Source: Conus ventricosus
Taxonomy: Eukaryota; Mollusca; Gastropoda; Neogastropoda; Conidae
NCBI GenBank assembly: GCA_018398815.1
Contig: CM031600.1
Span: forward strand, 48,942,045-49,006,044
DNA length: 64,000 nucleotides
Direction of reading: 5' to 3'
The notes under the pieces were generated by a model. It did not search any database. It worked only from the letters and a program-made list of their open reading frames with translations, and was not told the DNA's origin. Positions within the stretch are counted from its first letter, which is position 1. Each line of letters begins with the position of its first letter. This document shows positions 56,124 to 64,000 of this stretch, one piece after another. Made by a program: the position numbers and the translations under genes.

Positions 56124-57319
56124 ATGGATGAAGATTTTGACGCAATTAATCCTATTGAAGAAGAAGAAGAGGAAACAGAACTGGGCCCTTCATTGCAAGA
56201 AGAGCTTGAAGGAGCAGGTTCTTTACTCCCTAGACAACGTCAAAACCTATTGCGAGTAAGAATTCAATCATTCTATAGAAGCATAGGGCAAGAGCTACCA
56301 GGCGTGCTTGATCCTAACGATTTTGAGGAAGATGGTGGGCATTTGTATATAAGAACTGGCGCAGGAGGCCGTGTAAAAGCTACTTCAACGCAAAACCCAA
56401 ACAAGTTTTTAAAACTAAGCACAATTAGGCGAAAACTCCCTATTGCTAAGGCAGAACAATTAAACCTTTTTGAGCTTAGAGCCGAAGCCGTTAGTCATTT
56501 ACAAAATTTTAGGCAAGAGTTGCCAACACAATCTAAAATACAAACATACCTCTTAAAGATTTAACTCAAGAACCAGATGAACTAATAGCAGAAATTGAAA
56601 CGAGTTTAAGTGAGGAGACACAGTTAAAAACAATTGGTGATTCTCCATTGCCCATGCGTGAAATCCTGGGGCTTAATGCTACTCTGCGGACAATAAGGGG
56701 TGAACTAACAAACAATTTGGCAAAACTTGGTGAGCTAGATAGAGAGATAGAAGAAGAAAAAAATAAACTGGCTAATGCAGATGATAACAATTTAGGGCGA
56801 GAAGAAAAGGCTAGAATACAGCAGAAAATACAGGATTTAATGATAGAAAGGGCAGCTAGGTTAGAAATGCTGTCTACTAACAGAACGCAGCTAGCATCAC
56901 AAACAAGCAGAATTAGAGAAACTATAAACAGAATACTTCATGAAAACACTACGCTGACAGAAAGAATAAGGATTCTGTTCAGAGAACAGGGGATTACAAT
57001 AGTTAGCATATTAACGGCTGTTGGGTTTGCTATCTCTACACTCGTTTATGCTTTAACAGGTGGTGCACCAGCGGGGCCAGTAGCTCCTCCAACGCCTCAG
57101 CCTGGTAAAAGTTGGATTAGAAAACAATTGCATCATCTAGCAAACTTATTAAAGAAGTTAGCAGCCAAAGCGCTTGATGCTCTGCCCGGCATAATAGGTA
57201 GTGTTGTTAGTTGGGTTTTGTCTACTATAGGCAAAGTTGCTGGTTATATGGCTGACCATCTGTGGACGTTAGGAGTGCTAGCGGCTGGATTAATTTTTAG
57301 TGAAATAAAGTATGGCTAA
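56124..57319 (+). pseudogene. Conserved Polinton coiled-coil/membrane protein (~398 aa), one frameshift
   Basis: Acidic N-terminus (INPIEEEEEETELG), then RQRQNLLRVRIQSFYRSIGQ and DFEEDGGHLYIRTGAGG. One shift near 56,555 joins the first frame to the second. The second part has MREILGLNATLRTIRGELTN, a long coiled coil (about 56,690-56,960), the membrane helix ITIVSILTAVGFAISTLVYA (56,995-57,054), a Pro-rich linker, and two or three further hydrophobic helices to the end. I recognise this as a family found beside Polinton capsid genes in invertebrates; its function is unknown. A membrane or tail-like structural role is inference. Overlaps the opposing gene's end by 30 bp. Confidence 0.7.
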
Positions 57320-58522
57320 TCCAGTAAAAGTTAAAAATACAACAAGGGCTGTCTTTTCGCTAGTATGACTGTCAGTATGAGGTACATTAACAGGTGGCGT
57401 GCTTTCTGGTTGTGGGCTGCTTTCTGGCTGTGGGACGCTTATAACTGGATCGTTTTCTTCAGGGCTAGGTACTTTTTTTAAAATGGATGGAGCGGGCCTT
57501 GTGTTTAAGCCTTGATTGTGTCCTAAGTTTGATCGTCTCGAGCTATGAGAATTTCATTGTTATAATTCTGTATCATGCCAATCTGCAGTCTAAGGTCAGA
57601 AGGGTAGCATGTATAATCCATGACCTACAACAAAGTCAACCTTTGACCTAGCATGTGCAAGAACGTCTTGATACCTTTGTATGCTGGAGGGCAAATCAAC
57701 AGCAGAGATAATAGCATCTTCTAAATTGGCTAGAAATTGTTTTCTGGCATCAAAGCCTGTAGATTGATCTACTATGCTAGACTTAGTCTGTGCTTGTGCT
57801 CCTAATAGACACCAAACGTATGTCCTTATGGAGTCATTGAGTCTTTGCACTCCTGGCATTGTTAGGCCTTCACTTTCATCTAAGATAAATGTTGTCCAGG
57901 CATTAGGGTGTTTTTGTTCAATTGACCCTAATCGAACTTGTTTGTCTGGTTGAAAAGAGGTGTGGCCAGGCCAGTAGTCATAATTATATTCTCTTTTTGC
58001 ACCCAACAAATACAATGTGCCTAACCCATGATTGCGGTCTAACTTTTGTCTAAAGTTAGTTGAGGGTTTAATGTTAAATTCGTTGCGGATTCTTTCATAT
58101 GCATTAGTGTCCATTAGGTTTTTAAATGGATTAAACGCGTTGTCGTTAGGGAGGGGCACTTGTAGTTCAGCTAGTATTCGTCTGTACTGGTAATAAACAT
58201 GAAAGTTATATACTGACCTTACTAAAAGATTGGGATGGTTTAAATGGTTTGCATATGAAACACCGCAGCCAGTAGTTGCGCAGTAAATGGCAAAATTTAA
58301 CTGATTCTGGTAAAACGTCATAGGGCGGGATGACCATGCTGATGGCACTCTATCACTCTTTATTGGCGGATTTAAATATTGAGTTAGTGGGTTTACAAGC
58401 CTGACTTGAAAGCCATATGATTCGTCTACTGCAATGGTTAGTAAACTGAAGCCCAAAGATTTGGGGTTATAAGACGCTCCTACATCGTAAGTAGCACTTT
58501 CGTTATATTTAAAAGGTTCCAT
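57290..58522 (-). pseudogene. Conserved Polinton protein with C-terminal membrane anchor (~410 aa), one frameshift
   Basis: Start MEPFKYNESATYDVGASYNP at 58,522, chosen over upstream starts because it follows TATTTAAAAATGG and opens the conserved part. Continues with SLLTIAVDESYGFQVRLVNP and FAIYCATTGCGVSYANHLNH, then GPGH-like WPGHTSFQPDKQVRLGS and the LARKQFL-like DARKQFLANLEDAI region, to DFVVGHGLYMLP. An extra A near 57,596 then shifts the frame. The tail is Pro-rich (PQPESSPQPEST) with the helix TALVVFLTFTGLAILYF and stop at 57,290. The duplicate at 60,012-60,962 lacks that extra A. Recurrent in Polintons; role unknown, possibly virion surface or membrane. Confidence 0.7.
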
Positions 58523-58557
58523 TTTTAAATAGTTTTTTAAAATAGTTATAAAAAAAA

Positions 58558-59253
58558 GATGTACATCTATATAACCTAACAAAACAAGCGTGTGTTCTTA
58601 ACGTACCTAATTGTCAATTGGCGCGGGAGTTGTAGGATTGCCCTTAAAGAAATTGGCTTTAAAGTTATGTGGGTTAACATATCTGAAAAAGCTCAAAATA
58701 ACTGGATCAATATTAGTAACGAGGTAGGCAATCAAATAACTCATGTGCAAATACCTGATGGCTGCTACAACTTTTGCTTTTTAAAAAGAAGTACTTAGCG
58801 AATTTGGCATATTATTAAAAATTAACGAGGCAAACCTCAGAATTACTATACATTTCCCACTAGAAGAAAGAAGAGAGTACACTTTCCCTAAAGGCCTGGC
58901 TAAAATCTTGGGCTTCCACAATAGTGACAGATCTTATAAATTTAGTACAAGGTAATAAACCTTCTGATTTTCTCGTGAACCCAATTTTGTATGTCCATTT
59001 ACAACAGTTAAAAACAGATGCTAATTTGTTTGATGGCTATCCATCTACAGTTCTACAAGCACTGCCGTCAATTAAGGCAGGGTTTTGCGATTATCAGTTA
59101 TATAGGTTTGGCGGAAACAGTCAATTTAAAGAATTAATTGAGGGGCCTATAAATTCATTGGATGTAAAAATAACTAATCAAGATGGAAGGCTAGTTGTTT
59201 GTTCTGATTTATTAATAGTGCTGGAAGTAGAAGAGCGTACTGTAAACCCTTAA
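58558..59253 (+). pseudogene. Polinton penton-like minor capsid protein, frameshifted
   Basis: ATG at 58,558 after TTATAAAAAAAAG (MYIYIT, then a stop). In the next frames: VNWRGSCRIALKEIGF, THVQIPDGCYNF, LRITIHFPLEERREYTFPKG, LAKILGFHNSDRSYKF, then VHLQQLKTDANLFDGYPSTV and LDVKITNQDGRLVVCSDLLI. The alternating hydrophobic pattern with LGF and a late DVKITNxDG is that of the single-jelly-roll penton homologue of Polintons. The last ~330 bp lie within the right terminal inverted repeat. Four or so frame breaks. Confidence 0.65.
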
Positions 59254-59503
59254 TTTTTATGCCATGGAGAGAGAATGTAAATATTCGGGTTCACGATCAC
59301 CAAATCTTATTTTGCACGTAAGCCCCCCATTTTAAAGTAACGATTACGTCGATTTTTGGAGGTTTTTGCATGTTAATTTTGTTTAAAAACAGGGGTTAAT
59401 TTTGGCTAAAAGTAGCATGAGAAGGACGTGATTTGTTTGTGAAAAGGGGGGTTTTCGTGCAAAATAAGATGGGTGAGCTTGAACCCGTATATTTACATTC
59501 TCT
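58923..59503. repeat. Right terminal inverted repeat of copy 2
   Basis: Inverted match to 43,351-43,945. Comprises the penton gene end and the 234-bp terminal module (59,270-59,503). Confidence 0.8.
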
Positions 59504-59882
59504 CCACACGACAACATGGCAATAAGGATAACAGGACTGAGATCACACAACAAGGCGGGAAGGGTCATAGAACTGAGATCACACGACAACATGGCAGTAA
59601 GGGTCACAGAACTAAGACCACACGACAACATGGCGATAAGGGTCACAGAACGGAGATCACACAACATGGCGGTAAGGGTCACAGAACTAAGACCACACGA
59701 CAACATGGCGATAAGGGTCACAGAACGGAGATCACACAACATGGCGGTAAGGGTCACAGAACTAAGACCACACGACAACATGGCGATAAGGGTCACAGAA
59801 CGATCACACAACATGGCGGTAAGGGTCACAGAACTAAGACCACACGACAACATGGCGATAAGGGTCACAGAACAAGACCACA
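59504..59882. repeat. Minisatellite, ~37-bp units alternating in two variants
   Basis: About ten units of the type CATGGCGATAAGGGTCACAG followed by AACGGAGATCACACAA or AACTAAGACCACACGACAA. Two variants alternate, giving a ~73-bp higher-order period. Confidence 0.9.
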
Positions 59883-60005
59883 AGAGAATGTAAATATGTT
59901 CGTTCAAGCTCACCCATCTTTATTTTGCACGAAAACCCCCCTTTTCACATTGAAATCACGTCCATCTCATATCAGTTTTGGCCAAATTTACCACCTGTTT
60001 TTAAA
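59883..60005. repeat. Inverted half of the Polinton terminal module
   Basis: AGAGAATGTAAATATGTTCG and following ~120 bp, opposite in orientation to 59,270-59,503. Cut at the tandem-duplication junction near 60,005. Confidence 0.75.
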
Positions 60006-60011
60006 CAATCT

Positions 60012-60962
60012 GCCAATCTGCAGTCTAAGGTCAGAGGGTAGCATGTATAATCCATGACCTACAACAAAGTCAACCTTTGACCTAGCATGTGCAAGAACGT
60101 CTTGATACCTTTGTATGCTGGAGGGCAAATCAACAGCAGAGTTAATAGCATCTTCTAAATTGGCTAGAAATTGTTTTCTGGCATCAAAGCCTGTAGATTG
60201 ATCTACTATGCTAGACTTAGTCTGTGCTTGTGCTCCTAATAGACACCTAACGTATGTCCTTATGGTGTCATTGAGTCTTTGAACTCCTGGCCTTGTTAGC
60301 CTTCCCACTTTCTTCTAAGATAAATGTTTGTCCAGGCATTAGGGTGGTTTTGTTCACTTGACCTAATCGAACTTGTTTGTCTGGTTGAAAAGAGGTGTGG
60401 CCAGGCCAGTTAGTCATAATTAAATTCTTTTTGCACCAATAAATCCAATGTGCCCTAACCCTTGATTGCGGTTAACTTTTGTTCTAGTGTTAGTTGGAGG
60501 GTTTAATGTTTTAAATTTCGTTGCGGATTCTTTCATATGCATTGTGCTCCATTAGTTTTTAAATGGATTAAACGCGTTGTCGTTAGGGAGGGACAACTTG
60601 TAGTTCAGTAGTATTGTCTGTACTGGTAATAAGCATGAAAGTTATATAGCACTTACTAAAAGATTTGGGGCTGGTTTAAATGGTTTGCTATGAAACCCGC
60701 AGCAGTAGTAGACGCAGTCAAATGGCAAAATTTAACTGATTTGGTAACTGTTTAAAACGTCATCGGGGGGATACATGCTGATGGACTCTATCACTCTTTT
60801 ATTGGGGATTTAATATTGAGTTAGTAGTGGGTTTCAAAGCCTGACTTGAAAGCCATATTGATTCGTCTACTGCAATGGTTAGTAAACTGAAGCTCCAAAG
60901 ATTTGGGGTTATAAGAGCTCCTACATCGTAAGCTAGCATTTCGTTATATTTAAAGGTTCCAT
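60012..60962 (-). pseudogene. Duplicate of the anchored conserved Polinton gene, truncated
   Basis: Its start would be at 60,962. The well-preserved end 60,308-60,030 reads RLNDTIRTYVRCLLGAQAQT and DFVVGHGLYMLPSDLRLQIG. The Pro-rich tail and membrane anchor are lost at the duplication junction. Upstream of 60,310 the frame is lost every few codons. Confidence 0.7.
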
Positions 60963-60996
60963 TTTTAAATAGTTTTTAAAATGTTATAAAGAGAAG

Positions 60997-61701
60997 ATGT
61001 ACTATCTATATAACCTAACAAACTACAAGGTGTGTTCTGAAAGTACCTATTGTCAATTGGGCGCGGCGTTGAGTTGTAGATTGCCCTTAAAGATAAATGG
61101 CTTTAAAAGTTATGTGGGTTAACCATATCTGAAAAAGCTCAAAATACTGGAATCACTATTAGTAACGAGGTAGGCCAATCAAATAGACTCATGTGCAATA
61201 CCTGATGGCTGCTAACACCTTTTGCTTTTTTTTAAAAGACGTACTTCGCGAAAATTGGCATTATTATTCAAAAATTAACAGGCAACCTCAGATTACTATA
61301 CATTTCCACTAGAAGAATGAGAGAAGTACCTTTTCCCTAAAGGCCTGGCTAAAATCTTGGGCTTCCACAATAGTGGACAGATCTTAAAATTTATGTACAG
61401 GTAAATAAACCTTCTGATTTTCTCGTGAACCCACTTTTGTCATGTCCATTTACAACAGTTAAAACAGATGCTCATTTGTTTGATGGCTATCCATCTACAG
61501 TTCTACAAGCACTGCGTCAAATAAGGCGGGTTTTCGATTATCAGTTTATAGGTTTGGCGGAAACAGTCAATTTAAAGAATTTAATTGAGGGGCCTATATA
61601 TTCATGGATGTAAAAATACTAATCAAGATGGGAATGGAGGCGAGTTGTTTGTTCTGATTTATTATAGTGTGGAAGTAGAAGAGCGTTACTGTCAACCTTA
61701 A
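60997..61701 (+). pseudogene. Duplicate of the penton-like gene, heavily frameshifted
   Basis: Collinear with 58,558-59,253; the clearest piece is TDAHLFDGYPSTVLQAL at ~61,455-61,520. Confidence 0.65.
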
Positions 61702-61728
61702 TTTTAATGCACCGATTGCCGAGACTGT

Positions 61729-61972
61729 AGAGAATGAGAATGTAAATATTGGGTTCACGATCACCAAATTGAGTTTGCACGTAAGCCCCCCATTTTAAAG
61801 TACGATTACGTCGATTTTTGGAGTGTTTTTTGCATGTTAATTTTTTGTTTAAAAAAACAGGGGGCTACTTTAGGCCTAAAAGTAGCATGCGAAGCGTGAT
61901 TTAGTTTGTGAAAAGGGGGGTTTTCGTGCAAAATAAGATGGGTGAGCTTGAACCCGTATATTTACATTCTCT
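61729..61972. repeat. Polinton terminal module, duplicate copy
   Basis: Indel-rich copy of 59,270-59,503; ends TTTACATTCTCT before CCACACGA. Confidence 0.75.
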
Positions 61973-62357
61973 CCACACGAACAACATGGCAATAAGGATA
62001 ACAGGACTGAGATCACACAACAAGGCGGGAAGGGTCATAGAACTGAGATCACACGACAACATGGCAGTAAGGGTCACAGAACTAAGACCACACGACAACA
62101 TGGCGATAAGGGTCACAGAACGGAGATCATCACAACATGGCGGTTTAAGGGTCACAGAACTAAGACCACACGACAACATGGCGATAAGGGTCACAGAACG
62201 GAGATCACACAACATGGCGGTAAGGGTCACAGAACTAAGACCACACGACAACATGGCGATAAGGGTCACAGAACGATCACACAACATGGCGGTAAGGGTG
62301 CACAGAACTAAGACCACACGACAACATGGCGATAAGGGTCACAGAACTAAGACCACA
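61973..62357. repeat. Minisatellite, duplicate copy
   Basis: Same alternating units as 59,504-59,882, with a few small insertions. Confidence 0.9.
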
Positions 62358-62590
62358 AGAGAATGTAAATATGTTCGTTCAAGCTCACCCATCTTATTTT
62401 GCACGAAAACCCCCTTTTCACATTGAAATCACGTCCATCTCATATCAGTTTTGGCCAAATTTACCACCTGTTTTTTAAACAAAATTAACACCTCAAAACC
62501 TCTAAAAATCGACGCAATCACATATTTAAAACGGGGGCTTACGTGCTAGATAAGATTTGGTGATCGTGAACAAACATATTTACATTCTCC
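62358..62590. repeat. Complete inverted terminal module facing unrelated DNA
   Basis: Full 233-bp module in opposite orientation to 61,729-61,972. Unlike the others, its inner end (ATATTTACATTCTC) is followed by unrelated sequence and not by a penton fragment. Confidence 0.8.
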
Positions 62591-64000
62591 CAAACACATA
62601 AAATCAACTAAACATTTTATATGGCTTAACAGGCTTACTCCAGACTGGCCATGCTGCTGTTTATATATTGACACCGCAAAAAATCGATAAATTGCAATTA
62701 CTGCCCCGTCCTGTGTTGGGTGGCAGTCTCGTCAACACTGCTACGGTGCCAGCAACGCCACAGCATCGATCAACGGACTACTGCAATGCGACACATTATT
62801 ATTCATCGCGCGCTTACACTCAACCAATCGGCAGGAGGTATGACATCATTTTTGGTCGATAGACACGTAAGCCCTCAGCCAGTCGGTCATTTCTGCCTGG
62901 AGCGCAACTTTGGAGGGTTGTGTTGTGCTTACGTGCTAGAGGAAGTGATTATTACTAGAAATTATTTTATGCTTCAAGACAGCAATTTCTTCAGAATTAG
63001 TAGAATCTTCATTACTGACACCAACACCAAATGGAATTGTGGACAAGAGGAAGAAATTGTTTGATTTTCAAGAGAATCATGACCTACTTTAAAAAAATGG
63101 ACAGAAATTGTTTGGAAAAGCAAACAAATCAGAAGGACCTCGAAAATTGCCAGAGATGCCTAAAACAACATTCAACATTCTTGGTTAAGAAAAGGTAGAA
63201 GGCAAAAAAGACAAGCAGGAAAGAGTTAGGTTTTACACAAGTTGAGCTGCATAACTATCTTATGTAAGTCAGGCTGACGTCTGATCAGCTATTTCGAGTG
63301 AAACATGTTCTGAAGATTCTTTGTCAGACACAACAGTGAATTTGAAGGGGGGGGTGAGGTAATATGAAGTAGCAGGATGCTCAAATCATCTTGATATACG
63401 GTTAGTTTGGGATTTTCTTGAATCTTTGCATTAAACTGGCATGATGAGGGTAAAAAAAGCTGGATAATAAAAGAAACTTGGGCACCCCAATGGTCATAGA
63501 GAAATGTGATTATTCTGATGATCATGCCCGCAAATTGCAGAGCCATGTTTCAAATGTGCTTTTTGGGTATCCTCAGATTGTACACTGTTGGTCTCCCTTT
63601 CAGTGTTTTTTTCGGCAAGTTAAAACAAAATTCACGCAATGCTGCAAGACCATTGGAATTTGGAAGACTATTGGAAACAACCTTCAGCCTAACCTCCGAC
63701 ATATACCCTGCAAGCCCTCTCAGTGAACGCCACTAATCATCCAGGAAGTGGTGCCTATATATTAGTACCGGTTTGCAAAAAACCTGCCTGGCTATCGATC
63801 GTTTGAGTGAGCCGTGTGCGGTATAGCCTGCCTGCTGGCATTCTTACTCCTGTGTCTGCCAGCGCTCCAGCCATGGTGGTCAAATGTTATTGAGTGGGAG
63901 GGAAAAAACCCTTGCCGTTTGACATCCTAGCCTTGGGTTCGGTCAAAGGTTACTGCTGACACTTAGATTCCATGTCTTTGTATATAATGAAAATGGCTTT
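62591..64000. other. No feature recognised
   Basis: Unique-looking DNA. Open frames at 62,720-63,064, 63,289-63,546 (minus) and 63,478-63,736 have no recognisable domain and no supporting context. Confidence 0.5.

Larger units (their letters stand above)
43351..59503 (+). mobile_element. Polinton/Maverick (adintovirus-like) copy 2, structurally near complete, 16.15 kb
   Basis: Bounded by inverted repeats of ~590 bp (43,351-43,945 and 58,923-59,503) starting AGAGAATGTA and ending TACATTCTCT; Polinton ends typically start AG and end CT. A 5-bp direct repeat CCACA flanks it (43,346-43,350 and 59,504-59,508). Gene order: small genes and PolB (+); membrane gene and conserved gene (-); three small membrane genes and integrase (+); membrane protein, unknown gene, ATPase and major capsid (-); coiled-coil membrane protein (+); conserved gene with C-terminal anchor (-); penton (+). 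Nearly every gene is frameshifted. Secondary insertions: 45,172-45,791 and 52,298-53,379. Confidence 0.85.
60010..62470. repeat. Tandem duplication of the Polinton right end (57,575-60,005)
   Basis: Collinear second copy of ~2.45 kb containing the anchored conserved gene (minus), the penton gene (plus), the terminal module, the minisatellite and the inverted module. The part 60,300-61,900 is full of one-base indels; the minisatellite part is much cleaner. Confidence 0.85.

Noticed and set aside
59504..59882. CRISPR-like regular array
   Set aside because: Units are contiguous variants of one sequence without distinct spacers, in a eukaryotic transposon context; it is a minisatellite.
59473..60057. 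Repetitive frames of ~125-190 codons on both strands (also 61,901-62,426)
   Set aside because: They arise because the ~37-bp minisatellite, with a ~73-bp higher-order period, leaves frames open; all strands show it and no start context supports a gene.
1..64000. tRNA, rRNA or other RNA genes
   Set aside because: None could be recognised by eye on either strand; a covariance-model search would be needed to exclude degenerate tRNA-derived SINEs.

Overview
This window is transposon-rich DNA from a eukaryote. It shows no host gene with a recognisable product, no rRNA or tRNA gene that I could identify, and two assembly gaps (1,000 N at 25,344-26,343 and 100 N at 39,315-39,414). Non-LTR retrotransposons of several clades, a Penelope-like element with a GIY-YIG endonuclease, a Ty3/gypsy element with integrase ahead of reverse transcriptase, Polinton/Maverick (adintovirus-like) elements and long AT, CT and CA microsatellites point to a marine invertebrate. 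A mollusc seems most likely, but that is inference from element types and not proven by any marker gene.

Layout. 1-13.3 kb: a minus-strand LINE fragment with a C-terminal C2H2 finger, then palindromic repeat units, a Penelope-like fragment and a CR1/L2-group LINE; the last three are tandemly duplicated (4.4-9.1 kb and 9.1-13.35 kb). 13.35-22.56 kb: a decayed Ty3/gypsy LTR retrotransposon with ~1.9-kb LTRs and the unusual order gag-PR-INT-RT-RH. 22.6-25.3 kb: a LINE tail, simple repeats and a 53-bp minisatellite that runs into the first gap. 26.3-30.0 kb: a second copy of the 1.4-5.8 kb arrangement, with another LINE inserted in the Penelope-like fragment. 30.0-31.7 kb: odd homopolymer-rich DNA and structured tandem repeats. 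31.5-39.8 kb: a rearranged Polinton copy 1 carrying a LINE insertion. 39.8-43.35 kb: an inverted-repeat element and an L1/Tx1-like LINE. 43.35-59.5 kb: a structurally near-complete but decayed Polinton (copy 2) with ~590-bp terminal inverted repeats. 59.5-62.6 kb: a minisatellite and a tandem duplication of the Polinton right end. 62.6-64.0 kb: nothing recognised.

The Polinton copies carry a protein-primed family B DNA polymerase, a DDE integrase, an FtsK/HerA-type packaging ATPase, a double-jelly-roll major capsid protein, a penton-like minor capsid protein and several small membrane proteins of unknown function. Together this is a virus-like DNA transposon that can in principle replicate, package and integrate its genome. 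Most genes are broken by frameshifts. The single-ORF exceptions are the copy 1 integrase (which lost its last residues), two small membrane proteins, and a few short unassigned ORFs. Genes are tightly packed: starts are typically preceded by a T/A block like TTTAAAAATG, spacers are 12-50 bp, and divergent gene pairs share 35-51 bp. Copy 2 has been further interrupted by a piggyBac-type TTAA element and by a 620-bp retroposon with a 17-bp target duplication.

A caution on quality: several duplicated blocks (9.1-13.8, 20.6-22.6, 46-51.7 and 60.3-62 kb) are dense in single-base indels relative to cleaner copies. Some frameshifts may therefore be assembly or polishing errors rather than mutations.
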